A stretch of DNA of 64,000 nucleotides, taken from NCBI GenBank assembly GCA_963826055.1, contig CAWGVO010000006.1, positions 124,001-188,000 on the forward strand, in the 5' to 3' direction. Of the stretch, positions 26,766 to 35,441 are shown piece by piece (positions within the stretch are counted from its first letter, which is position 1; every line of letters begins with the position of its first letter). The translations under genes and the position numbers were made by a program. Source of the DNA: JBBDMC01 sp963826055. GTDB taxonomy: Bacteria; Pseudomonadota; Alphaproteobacteria; Rhizobiales; Kaistiaceae. The notes under the pieces are model-generated. The model saw only the letters and a list, made by a program, of their open reading frames with translations, made no database searches and had not been told where the DNA came from.

Positions 26766-26789
26766 AAAGGGCCCCTCCGGGGGCCCTTT
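26766..26789 (-). terminator. terminator of petABC, probably bidirectional
   Basis: AAAGGGCCCC (26766-26775) pairs perfectly with GGGGCCCTTT (26780-26789) around TCCG. Read on the minus strand, the stem is followed by a run of six T, a classic intrinsic terminator 26 bases after the petC stop. On the plus strand only TTT and a later TTTT follow, so it may also end the small gene at 26477. Confidence 0.9.
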
Positions 26790-26814
26790 GGTTTTGAAAG
26801 TAAACTCAACCCTG

Positions 26815-27672
26815 TTAGTGGGCGACGCTCGACCACACCTTCCGTTTGGTGGTGTACATGAGGCTGGCGAACACCACCAGGAACACCAGCACCTCGAACC
26901 CCAGCCGCTTGCGATCGACCAGATGGGGCTCCGCCGTCCACATCAGGAAGGCCGAAACGTCGTGCGCATACTGGTCGACCGTTTCAGGCGACCCGTCGCC
27001 GTAGGTGACCTGCCCGTCGGAGAGCGGCGGCGGCATGTGCAGCGAGATGCCGTTGGCGAAGTAGGGATTGTAGTAGGTCCCCTCCGGCACGGTAACGCCC
27101 GGCGGCGCGTCAGTGAAACCGGTAAGCAGGGCGTGAATGTAGTCCGGCCCGGCCTCCTGGTAAGCGGTGAAGAAATTCAGCAGGCCCCACCACAGACCAC
27201 GCGAGATTCCGCGCGCCTTGGCGATGACCGAAAGGTCCGGCGGCGCCGCGCCGCCATTGGCGTCAGCCGCCGCTTCCGCATTGGGAAACGGTGCCGGGAA
27301 AGTGTCGGACGGCACACCGGCCCGCTCGAACATCTCGCCCTTGTCGTTGGGCCCCGCCGTGATCTGGTAGCCCGCCGCCAGCGCCCTCACCTCTTCCGTG
27401 GTGAAATGCGGTCCGTCGCGGTCGGCGAGGTTGCGGAAAGCGACCAGGTTCATCGAATGGCAGGCCGAACAGACCTCCTTGTAGACCTGATAGCCGCGCT
27501 GGAGCTGGGCCTGATCGAAGGTGCCGAAGAAGCCGCTGAACGACCAGCGCTGCAACGGCGGCGTCTTGAGCGGAAAACGCTGCGGCTGGGATGCCTCCTG
27601 CGCCAGAGCGGCGAATGAGAGGCCGACGACGGTGGCCGCGACGGCAAGACAAAGGAGCGACCGTTTCAACAT
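26815..27672 (-). CDS. petC: cytochrome c1 of the bc1 complex
   Basis: This 285-residue protein carries a signal peptide (about 1-24, ending ALAQ), the heme c site VCSACHSMNLVAF, the axial Met in ISLHMPPPL and a C-terminal anchor helix (GFEVLVFLVVFASLMYTTKRK). It passes electrons from the Rieske protein to soluble cytochrome c on the periplasmic side. It is the last gene of petABC, starting 1 base after the petB stop, and ends at a strong terminator. Confidence 0.96.
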   Translation of the reverse strand: MLKRSLLCLAVAATVVGLSFAALAQEASQPQRFPLKTPPLQRWSFSGFFGTFDQAQLQRGYQVYKEVCSACHSMNLVAFRNLADRDGPHFTTEEVRALAAGYQITAGPNDKGEMFERAGVPSDTFPAPFPNAEAAADANGGAAPPDLSVIAKARGISRGLWWGLLNFFTAYQEAGPDYIHALLTGFTDAPPGVTVPEGTYYNPYFANGISLHMPPPLSDGQVTYGDGSPETVDQYAHDVSAFLMWTAEPHLVDRKRLGFEVLVFLVVFASLMYTTKRKVWSSVAH

Positions 27673-27673
27673 G

Positions 27674-28924
27674 TCAGCTCTTCGCCTCCGCCGCAGCGCC
27701 GCTTTCCGCCAGCACCGCCTCGGTGATACTGGCGGGCGTCGGCGCCGGACGCTCGATCACGCCCACCACCGGCATAACGATCAGGAAGTGGATGAAGTAG
27801 TATGCCGTCAGGATACGGGCGGCGATCACGAAACCCCCCTCCGGCGGCTGCGAGCCGAGGTAGCCGAGACCGATTGTGGTCAGCACCAGGATCCAGAAGA
27901 ACTGTCGGTAGATCGGCCGGAACTTCGCCGAGCGCACCCGCGAGGTATCGAGCCACGGCACGAACGCCAGCACGGCAATCGAGGCGAACAGGGCGATCAC
28001 GCCCATGAGCTTGTTCGGGATGGCCCTCAGGATCGCGTAGAACGGCAGGAAGTACCACTCCGGCACGATATGTTCGGGCGTGTGCAGCGGGTTGGCCGGG
28101 ATGTAGTTGTCGGCGTGCCCGAGGTAGTTGGGCAGGAAGAACGTGAGCCAGGCGAACAGGATCAGGAAGACCGAAAGGCCGAAAAGGTCCTTGATCGTGG
28201 CGTACGGGGTGAACCGCAGCGTGTCTTCCTTTGACTTGACGTTGATGCCGAGCGGGTTGTTCTGCCCGACCACATGCAGCGCCCAGAGGTGCAGGATCAC
28301 CACCCCGGCGATCATGAACGGCATCAGGTAGTGGAGCGCGTAAAATCGGACCAGCGTGGCGTTGTCTACGGCGAAGTCACCCCACAGCCACGTGGTGATT
28401 GCGTGACCGATGCCGGGGATCGCCGTGAACAAACTGGTGATCACCGTCGCCGCCCAGAACGACATCTGTCCCCAGGGCAGCGTGTAGCCAAGGAACGCGG
28501 TCAGGATCATCAGGAGGAAGATGATGACACCGAGGATCCACAGCACCTCGCGCGGCTCCTTGTAGGAACCGTAGTAAAGGCCGCGGAATATGTGGACATA
28601 GACGGCGAAGAAGAACATCGACGCGCCGTTGGCGTGCAGGTAGCGCAACAGCCACCCGTAGTTCACGTCGCGCATGATGTGCTCGACCGAATTGAACGCC
28701 AGACCCGCATCCGCCGTGTAGTGCATGGCGAGCACGATGCCGGTGACGATCTGTGCGACGAGCATGAACGTGAGGATGCCGCCGAACGTCCACCAGTAGT
28801 TCAGGTTGCGCGGCGTCGGATAGGCAACGAAGGAGTTGTAGATGAGACCGATGACCGGCAGCCGGCTCTCCAGCCACCTGGCGCCGCGGGTTTTCGGTTG
28901 GTAGCTCGTGGAGTGCTCGGCCAT
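27674..28924 (-). CDS. petB: cytochrome b of the bc1 complex
   Basis: This 416-residue polytopic subunit holds the two b hemes and both quinone sites. Landmarks: heme-ligand pairs in the second and fourth helices (VLAMHYTADAGLAF, FFAVYVHIFRGLYYG and FYALHYLMPF, VVILHLWALHVVG), the PEWY motif (IVPEWYFLPFYAILR) of the quinol-oxidation site and GQMSFWAATVI. Eight hydrophobic helices are expected. ATG 28924 lies 19 bases after the corrected petA stop. The frame is intact. Confidence 0.97.
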   Translation of the reverse strand: MAEHSTSYQPKTRGARWLESRLPVIGLIYNSFVAYPTPRNLNYWWTFGGILTFMLVAQIVTGIVLAMHYTADAGLAFNSVEHIMRDVNYGWLLRYLHANGASMFFFAVYVHIFRGLYYGSYKEPREVLWILGVIIFLLMILTAFLGYTLPWGQMSFWAATVITSLFTAIPGIGHAITTWLWGDFAVDNATLVRFYALHYLMPFMIAGVVILHLWALHVVGQNNPLGINVKSKEDTLRFTPYATIKDLFGLSVFLILFAWLTFFLPNYLGHADNYIPANPLHTPEHIVPEWYFLPFYAILRAIPNKLMGVIALFASIAVLAFVPWLDTSRVRSAKFRPIYRQFFWILVLTTIGLGYLGSQPPEGGFVIAARILTAYYFIHFLIVMPVVGVIERPAPTPASITEAVLAESGAAAEAKS

Positions 28925-28943
28925 GTCTGTTCCGCCCGCCCGC

Positions 28944-29514
28944 TCAGCCGATCTTGACGTTGGTGTCGGAGGTGAATGCGTACGTCGGGATCGCCATGTT
29001 CTCCGGGGCAGGCCCCTGACGGATGCGCCCGGCCGTATCGTATTGCGAGCCGTGGCACGGGACAGAACCAGCCACCGTAGAGACCCTGTTGGCCGAGCGG
29101 AATGCAGCCAAGATGGGTGCACACCTCGATCATAATCAGCCAGCTTTCGTTGCCCGGCACCGACCGGTTGGCGTCGGTGGCGGGTGCATCGGCCGGCAGA
29201 TTGGCGTTGCGGGCGACCTGGTCGCGCAACGTGCTGACGTCGACTTGCTTGGCCTCGGCAACCTCCGCGTCGGTGCGCCGGCGGATGACGACGGGCTTGC
29301 CGCGCCATTTGACCGTCAGCGACATCCCCGGCTCGACCGACGAAACGTCGACCTCGATGGAGGCAAGGGCCAGAGCGGCCGCGTCCGGGTTCATCTGATC
29401 GATGACCGGCCAGGCGATCAGCGCCGTTCCAACGGCGGCAATCGCGCCGGTGGCAATGTAGACGAAGTCGCGACGGGTCGGTTCGGGATGGTCCGCCGTG
29501 TCAGTACTTGCCAA
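28944..29514 (-). CDS. petA: Rieske iron-sulfur subunit of bc1, one frameshift in this sequence
   Basis: This protein of about 189 residues has a Tat-type N-terminus (TRRDFVYIATGAIAAVGTALIAW) anchoring it to the membrane, then the Rieske domain. The first cluster loop CTHLGCIPLG is intact. The second loop, normally CPCHGSQYD, is broken: one extra base (C at 29058, plus strand) changes it to CPVPR. Removing it restores CPCHGSQYDTAGRIRQGPAPEN and a stop at 28944-28946. No ATG is available; TTG 29514 is chosen because GGGGG (29523-29527) lies 8 bases upstream. It is the first gene of petABC. The break would abolish the cluster if real. Confidence 0.9.
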
Positions 29515-29661
29515 AATGGAGTCCCCCAAGTCGACAGGCGTGGGGCGAGGAGGCAGAAGGCCCCGTCAGCCGCGACTGTTTAGCCTTCGCAAGTGCGAAA
29601 TGTCCAGTACCCCGGTACGACCGCGCATATGTCGCGGACGCCGCTCGACGGCGGGGGCTCC

Positions 29662-31512
29662 CTATTCGGCCGCGGCGGTCAGCGGCTCATCGAGACCGAG
29701 GAAACCGCCGGACTGGCGGTGCCAAAGCGCGGCATAGAGGCCGTTGCGCAACAGAAGCTCATGGTGGGTGCCGGTCTCGATAATGCGGCCGTCGTCGACC
29801 ACCACCAGCCGGTCCAGCACCGCGATGGTCGATAGACGATGGGCGATGGCAATCACCGTGCGCCCTTCCATCAGACTGTAAAGGCTTTCCTGAATGGCCG
29901 CCTCCACTTCCAAATCGAGCGCGCTCGTCGCCTCATCCAGAACCAGGATCGGCGCGTCCTTCAGGATCAACCGGGCGATGGCGACGCGCTGTCGCTGGCC
30001 ACCGGAAAGTTTTACCCCGCGCTCACCAACATGCGCGTCGTAGCCCGTGCGGCCGTTGTAGTCCTTGAGGCCCATGATGAACTCGTGGGCCTCCGCCCGT
30101 TTGGCGGCCGCAACGATCTGCTCCTCGGTCGCCTCCGGCCGGCCGTAGCGGATGTTGTCGCGTACCGAGCGATGCAGCAGTGAGGTATCCTGGGTGACCA
30201 TACCGATCCGCGCCCGCAGGCTCTCCTGCGTCACGTCGCGGATGTCCTGGCCATCGATCAGGATGCGGCCGCCCTCAACGTCGTAGAAGCGCAGGAGCAG
30301 ATTGACCAGCGTCGACTTCCCTGCCCCCGAGCGGCCGACCAGCCCCACCCGCTCACCCGGCCCCACCGTCAGGTTGAAGTTGTCGATCACGCCGCTGTCG
30401 CGGCCGTAGTGGAACTCGACGTTCTCAAAACGAATCTCACCGCGCTCGACCTTGAGCGGCTTGGCATCCGGCTTATCGGTCACCAGGTTCGGGCGGCTGA
30501 TGGTCTGCACGCCGTTCTGCACCAGGCCAACATCCTCGAACAGACCGGCAATGTTCCTCAGGATGAAATTGGACATCTGGTTGAGGCGGATGACCAGCGA
30601 CGTCGCCATGGCGATACCGCCTGCGGTCACGATTCCCTTGGACCACAGATAGATCGACAACCCGCCGATGGCGGTGATCAGCCCGCCGTTGAGCGCCATC
30701 AGGGTCACCATCATGGTCGCGTTCCAACCGGCGAAGTCGCGATAGGCGGCAACGTGGCCTTGGAAGCCCTCCCGGACGAAATTATCTTCGCGATCGGCGT
30801 GGGCGAAGAGCTTCACCGATTGAATGTTGGTGTAGGAGTCGACGACCCGCCCGGACAGCACCGAGGCCGCTTCCGCCTGCGCCGCCGAGCGACGCTTGAC
30901 AGGCGGAATCATCTTCCAGGCCGTGATCGCGTACGCCACGCCCCACACAGCCACCGGGACGATCAGCAGCGCGTCCAGCCGGCCGAACAGATAGACCATG
31001 CCGGAGACGTAGACGACGAAAGTCCACAGGCTGTCGATCGAACTTCCCACAGTATCGCGCACCGCCGGCCCGGTCTGGAGCACCTTCTGCGCGATGCGGC
31101 CGGCGAAGTCGTTCTGGAAGAAAGTAACGCTCTGGCGCAGCACGTAGCGGTAGCTCGCCCAGCGCACCCGGTTCTGCAGTCCCGGCACCAGCGCCATGTT
31201 GTTGAAGCTGCGCGAGAGGATCGCGATGATCGGCCGGACGAAGAGGACGACGGCGCCCATCGCCAGGAGCTGCCGTCCGTGCTGTGCGAAAAAGTCCGCG
31301 GGCGTGGTCTGATTGACCCAATCGACCAGCAAGCCGAGAAACACGAACAGGCCCATCTCGATGAGCGAGCCCGCCAGCGACAGCAGCAGAACGGCCAGAA
31401 TGAGCCATTTCACCGGTTTGATGAAATGGAGGTAAAACGCGCCAACCGTATCGGGCGGGCGCACCACCGGGTCGTCCGGCAGTGGGTCGATCAGTTTCTC
31501 GTACCAGGCCAT
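29662..31512 (-). CDS. ABC transporter, fused permease and ATPase
   Basis: This 616-residue half-transporter has an N-terminal transmembrane domain (about 30-330, six helices) and an ATPase domain with Walker A GRSGAGKS (393-400), the Q loop VTQDTSLLH, signature LSGGQRQ (502-508), Walker B ILVLDEATSALD and the H loop AIAHRLSTI. It is an MsbA/ATM1-like exporter that would act as a homodimer. The substrate is unknown. ATG 31512 gives the usual family N-terminus; the ribosome site is weak. It is divergent from trmL. Confidence 0.94.
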   Translation of the reverse strand: MAWYEKLIDPLPDDPVVRPPDTVGAFYLHFIKPVKWLILAVLLLSLAGSLIEMGLFVFLGLLVDWVNQTTPADFFAQHGRQLLAMGAVVLFVRPIIAILSRSFNNMALVPGLQNRVRWASYRYVLRQSVTFFQNDFAGRIAQKVLQTGPAVRDTVGSSIDSLWTFVVYVSGMVYLFGRLDALLIVPVAVWGVAYAITAWKMIPPVKRRSAAQAEAASVLSGRVVDSYTNIQSVKLFAHADREDNFVREGFQGHVAAYRDFAGWNATMMVTLMALNGGLITAIGGLSIYLWSKGIVTAGGIAMATSLVIRLNQMSNFILRNIAGLFEDVGLVQNGVQTISRPNLVTDKPDAKPLKVERGEIRFENVEFHYGRDSGVIDNFNLTVGPGERVGLVGRSGAGKSTLVNLLLRFYDVEGGRILIDGQDIRDVTQESLRARIGMVTQDTSLLHRSVRDNIRYGRPEATEEQIVAAAKRAEAHEFIMGLKDYNGRTGYDAHVGERGVKLSGGQRQRVAIARLILKDAPILVLDEATSALDLEVEAAIQESLYSLMEGRTVIAIAHRLSTIAVLDRLVVVDDGRIIETGTHHELLLRNGLYAALWHRQSGGFLGLDEPLTAAAE

Positions 31513-31609
31513 CCAGGTCTTTCGTAGTGGGGCACAAGGCCCCGAAACCGCGTAACAGATGTGGCCGCCGGGCGCCATTGGCAAGCCGACGCCGGCCAGA
31601 GGTAAACGA

Positions 31610-32077
31610 TTGGTCGCCTTCGCTCTCTTCGAGCCGGACATTCCGCAGAACACCGGCACAATCCTTCGGCTCGCCGCCTGTCTGGGCGTCTCCGTCCACG
31701 TCATCGGCCCGACCGGCTTCGACATGTCCGACCGGGCGCTGCGCCGGGCGGGCATGGACTACCTCACCAGCGTCGAGACGGTCCGTCATGTCGACTGGTC
31801 GGCATTCGAGACGGTCCGGCGCGCCGCCAGTACCCGGCTGATTCTCATGACCACGCACGCCGCCCTCCCCTATACCGCGTTCGCCTTCGCCCCGCACGAC
31901 ATCATCCTGCTCGGACGTGAAAGCGCCGGCGTACCCCCGCCAGTCCACGAGGCGGCCAATGCGCGCCTGACGATCCCGATGCGGCCGGGCCTGCGCTCCC
32001 TCAACGTGGCTGTCGCCGCGGCCATGACGCTCGGCGAGGCCCTGAGACAAACCCGCGGATTTCCGCCGCCCGGCTGA
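31610..32077 (+). CDS. trmL: tRNA (cytidine/uridine-34-2'-O)-methyltransferase
   Basis: This 155-residue SPOUT-class enzyme methylates the wobble ribose of tRNA-Leu. Motif 1 is ALFEPDIPQNTGTILRLAACLG, followed by VHVIGPTGFDMSDRALRRAGMDYL, LLGRESAGVPPPVHE and the knotted C-terminal IPMRPGLRSLNVAVAAAMTLGEALRQ. The start is TTG at 31610 with AGAGGT (31598-31603) six bases upstream, giving the normal family length; an ATG at 31559 would add 17 unrelated residues. Confidence 0.92.
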   Translation: MVAFALFEPDIPQNTGTILRLAACLGVSVHVIGPTGFDMSDRALRRAGMDYLTSVETVRHVDWSAFETVRRAASTRLILMTTHAALPYTAFAFAPHDIILLGRESAGVPPPVHEAANARLTIPMRPGLRSLNVAVAAAMTLGEALRQTRGFPPPG

Positions 32078-32167
32078 CCGCCACCACACGGTCCGGCCCC
32101 GGCGCTTGCCAAAGCATACACGGCGGGGCATTGCGTTCCCTCAAAGCCAACCGGTCCAGTGCCTGTC

Positions 32168-33055
32168 ATGCTCGATCCCATGGAAGAAAAGAAAGCCCAC
32201 GCCGCCAGCTGGTTCACCGAGTTGCGCGACCGCATCATCACCGCCTTCGAGGCAATTGAGGACGACCTGCCTGCCGACGGCCCCGGCGCCAACCTGCCCC
32301 GGGGGCGCTTCGAAAAGACGCCCTGGAAACGCACCGATCATAGCGGCGCAGACGGTGGCGGCGGCGTGATGGCGGTCATGAAGGGCCGCGTATTCGAGAA
32401 GGTCGGCGTCCACATTTCCACGGTTCACGGCGAGTTCGCGCCCGAGTTCCGCAATGAGATACCCGGCGCCGAGGAGAACCCCGCCTTCTGGGCCGGCGGC
32501 ATCTCACTGATCGCACATATGTGGAACCCGAACGTTCCCGCCGTTCACATGAACACCCGCATGGTCGTTACCACCTGCCAGTGGTTCGGCGGCGGCGCCG
32601 ACCTGACCCCAGTGCTCGACGCCCGCCGCACCCAGGACGATCCTGACGCGGTCGACTTCCACGCCGCCATGAAGGCTGCCTGCGAAGCCCATGGCGTCGC
32701 CGATTACGATCGCTACAAGAAGTGGTGCGACGACTATTTCTTCCTCAAGCACCGCAACGAACCGCGCGGCATCGGCGGCATCTTTTACGACTGGTTGAAC
32801 TCCGGCGACTGGGAGGCGGACTTCGCCTTCACCCGCGACGTCGGCCTCGCCTTCCACGACGTCTACCCGAAGCTCGTTCGGCGCAACTTCACCAAACCGT
32901 GGGGCGAGACGGAGCGTGACGAACAGCTCGTCCGTCGCGGCCGCTACGTCGAATTCAATCTGCTCTACGACCGCGGGACGGTCTTCGGCCTCCGGACCGG
33001 CGGCAACGTCACGTCGATCCTGTCGTCGATGCCGCCGCTGGTGAAGTGGCCCTGA
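32168..33055 (+). CDS. hemF: oxygen-dependent coproporphyrinogen-III oxidase
   Basis: This enzyme of about 295 residues converts coproporphyrinogen III to protoporphyrinogen IX using O2 in heme synthesis. Signatures: DGGGGVMAVMKGRVFEKVGVH, HMNTRMVVTTCQWFGGGADLTP, the segment HRNEPRGIGGIFYDWL and VEFNLLYDRGTVFGLRTGGN near the C-terminus. Possible starts are GTG 32159, ATG 32168 and ATG 32180; no ribosome site decides. It follows trmL by about 90 bases and is convergent with the porin gene. Confidence 0.96.
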   Translation: MLDPMEEKKAHAASWFTELRDRIITAFEAIEDDLPADGPGANLPRGRFEKTPWKRTDHSGADGGGGVMAVMKGRVFEKVGVHISTVHGEFAPEFRNEIPGAEENPAFWAGGISLIAHMWNPNVPAVHMNTRMVVTTCQWFGGGADLTPVLDARRTQDDPDAVDFHAAMKAACEAHGVADYDRYKKWCDDYFFLKHRNEPRGIGGIFYDWLNSGDWEADFAFTRDVGLAFHDVYPKLVRRNFTKPWGETERDEQLVRRGRYVEFNLLYDRGTVFGLRTGGNVTSILSSMPPLVKWP

Positions 33056-33088
33056 GCCGGGGACTCTGTCACCCGAAGTCCCGACTCC

Positions 33089-34129
33089 TTAGGGCCAATT
33101 GCGCTCCATCCGAATTCGCACCGACCAATCTGTACCCGTCTGGTCGTGAATGCCGGTGTCGGCATCGTCGCTGGTCTTGCGGACGTAAAGTACGTCCCGG
33201 TTGGCGATCGTAACGCCAGCAAGGCCCTTGACGCTGAAGCCGTCACCCAGTTGCAAAGCAACGCCGCCCTGCAGCGTCGCGCTGGCGCCTAAGCTGGTCC
33301 TGTCACCATCGAGATCGATCATGATCGGGGCTCCGCAGGGAAAGCAGACGTTCTCCCAGGAGGTGAACCGCGAATGTTTGATCCCGATCTGCGCGTCGGC
33401 GCCCGCCCACAGCCGGAAGCCGCCGCCGAGCGGATAGCTGACACTGACGGTCGGCCCCGCGCTGAAGAACCAGCCCTTGAGCGACTGATCGACGTCGAAG
33501 CTGTAGTTGTCGTAGTAGGTGCTCTCGAGATGCCCCTGATTGCTGAGGTCTGTCGTCTGCAGCGACACCTTGAAGCCGGCGTGATAGCCGCTGGCAACGG
33601 GTTTGGTCTGGCTGTAGGTCAGATTGAAGCGGTGATAGTCGAGGGCTTGGCTACCATACGCACCGTAGGTGCCAAGGCTCCAGCCGTCGCCGTAGGTGCT
33701 GCTGCCCGGGACAAATCCGGTCTGTGCCCCACCGTAGGGCTCGGTTCGCTCCAGGTCGGCCGAGGCGACGGCGTACCCGAACTGGAACCGGTGGGCCCAA
33801 TTGGCACCGCCCCACGCGAAATCGGCTCCCGTGTCCCACCCATGGAGATGAGAGGACGGCTGGAGGAAAAAGACGTCCGGCGGCCCGACCTCGGTGAAGG
33901 CCCCGGTCTGATCGCCGATAAATACCGAATCGCTGCCGACGAAGGCGCTGGCTTTAAGGCACGTTTCGGTGCCGGGAATGTAGAAGTAGCCTGTGCCGAA
34001 AGCGTCGCACACCTTCACGTATTCGACAGGGGCTGCCCATGCAGGTGCGGTGCGCAGCTCGGCCACTCCAAGCAAACACACTGCCACCACCCCAAGCGAG
34101 GCCGCCCGGCGCTGCCACATCGTGTCCAT
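33089..34129 (-). CDS. outer-membrane porin (alphaproteobacterial type)
   Basis: This 346-residue protein has a signal peptide (about 1-36, ending PAWAA) and then VKVCDAFGTGYFYIPGTETCLK, the N-terminal signature of the Porin_2 family of trimeric outer-membrane porins. The remainder alternates polar and aromatic residues, as in beta barrels, and ends with an aromatic-rich strand. ATG 34129 has GGGGGTG upstream. It is divergent from a LuxR-type regulator, which may control it. Length is slightly short for the family (usually 350-450). Confidence 0.87.
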   Translation of the reverse strand: MDTMWQRRAASLGVVAVCLLGVAELRTAPAWAAPVEYVKVCDAFGTGYFYIPGTETCLKASAFVGSDSVFIGDQTGAFTEVGPPDVFFLQPSSHLHGWDTGADFAWGGANWAHRFQFGYAVASADLERTEPYGGAQTGFVPGSSTYGDGWSLGTYGAYGSQALDYHRFNLTYSQTKPVASGYHAGFKVSLQTTDLSNQGHLESTYYDNYSFDVDQSLKGWFFSAGPTVSVSYPLGGGFRLWAGADAQIGIKHSRFTSWENVCFPCGAPIMIDLDGDRTSLGASATLQGGVALQLGDGFSVKGLAGVTIANRDVLYVRKTSDDADTGIHDQTGTDWSVRIRMERNWP

Positions 34130-34297
34130 ATCGCACCCCCATCTGTGCGGAATCCGCCGCGAAAACGTAGTTGGATGCCCCCCGGAGCGCGTCACCAAAA
34201 ACGATGAGGCGATCACAACTCTTCGTTGGCGGATGCCCCCGGCGGCGTTAGGCTGACCTCGACTGCTTTGGCGCTGCTCGTCGCGAAGGGACGACTG

Positions 34298-35440
34298 ATG
34301 GCAACTGCCGAAAGCCTGGTGCGCTGCGTCGAGACGATTTACGCGGCCGGGTTCAGCGACGACGGCTGGGCCGGTGCTCTTGCCGCGCTTGCGGATTTTA
34401 CCGGCTCGGTGGGCGCCACCTTCGAGGTCTTCGACAAGTCACCGCCGAGCCTGACCGAGTTCGCGGTCGCCGGGCTACCGGTCGGCGCCGAAACCGCCTA
34501 CCTCGAGCACTACGCCCGGCACAACCCGCGGGCGGCGTATGCCTTCGACCATCTTTCGCAGGTCTTCGTCAGTGACTACCAGCTCATCGATGAACGGGGG
34601 ATGGATCGCAGCCCGTATTACGCGAAATACCTCACTTCGATTGACCTGCGTTACTTCCTCTCCGGCCAGGTATTCAACACCGAGCACACCCAGGCGATCG
34701 TCTCGATCCAGCGCTCGCGCCGACAGGGCCATGTCGGCCGCTCCGAGCTCGACCGGATGCAGCGCCTCCTGCCTTATTTCCGCCAGGCGCACGACCTGGT
34801 CTCGCGCCTCGGCAACGCCGGCGACGCCGTCGGCACGTTCGAACGCACGCTCGACTGGCTGACCGACGGGGTCGCCCTGGTTCGCGACAACGGATCAGTC
34901 GTCTACGCCAATGCCGCACTTAGTGCCTTCGCCCTGGCCGGCGACGGCATCGCCTTGGCGAAGAATGGCATCGAATTCTCGGCGGCGGATGCGCGAACCC
35001 GCCTCGGCGCAGCGATCGCGGCCGCGTGCAAGATCGTCGCCGCCGACACCGAAGCGGCGGCGCCCGCCGATTTTACCGCAGCGCGCCCGTCTGGTGCCCC
35101 GCCTTACGTGGTGTCGGTCCGGCCGCTGGTCCGGTACGGCGGCAGGCAGGCGGTCGCCACAAGCGCGGTTGCTGCCGTGTTCGTGCACGACCCGATTCAA
35201 CTGAACCACACCGAAGCGCGCGTTCTGCGCGAAGCGTATGGCCTCACCGAGGCCGAAGCCGACCTTGCGCGCAGTCTGCAGAGCGGCCTCAGCCCGGATG
35301 CCTACGCCCGCGCCCGCTCGCTCAGTCGCAACACGGTCTACACCCATCTGCGCCGGATCAAGGAAAAGACGAACGCCAACCGCATGGCGGAACTACTCGC
35401 CAAACTAAACGGGGCCGTCACGCGGGTACGCCGGCCCTGA
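34298..35440 (+). CDS. LuxR-type HTH regulator with N-terminal sensor-like region
   Basis: This 380-residue protein ends with a LuxR/FixJ-type helix-turn-helix (about 315-370): LTEAEADLARSLQSGLSPDAYARARSLSRNTVYTHLRRIKEKT. The N-terminal 300 residues contain a GAF- or PAS-like region (FERTLDWLTDGVALVRDNGSVVYANAAL resembles a PAS opening). No receiver domain or phosphoacceptor is visible, so it probably senses a ligand. ATG 34298 follows AAGGGACG. It is divergent from the porin gene with 168 bases between, a likely control target. Confidence 0.85.
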   Translation: MATAESLVRCVETIYAAGFSDDGWAGALAALADFTGSVGATFEVFDKSPPSLTEFAVAGLPVGAETAYLEHYARHNPRAAYAFDHLSQVFVSDYQLIDERGMDRSPYYAKYLTSIDLRYFLSGQVFNTEHTQAIVSIQRSRRQGHVGRSELDRMQRLLPYFRQAHDLVSRLGNAGDAVGTFERTLDWLTDGVALVRDNGSVVYANAALSAFALAGDGIALAKNGIEFSAADARTRLGAAIAAACKIVAADTEAAAPADFTAARPSGAPPYVVSVRPLVRYGGRQAVATSAVAAVFVHDPIQLNHTEARVLREAYGLTEAEADLARSLQSGLSPDAYARARSLSRNTVYTHLRRIKEKTNANRMAELLAKLNGAVTRVRRP

Positions 35441-35441
35441 G

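Noticed and set aside
33060..33090. Inverted repeat GGGACT/AGTCCC after hemF
   Set aside because: It has six-base arms, an 11-base loop and no T run; too weak to call a terminator.
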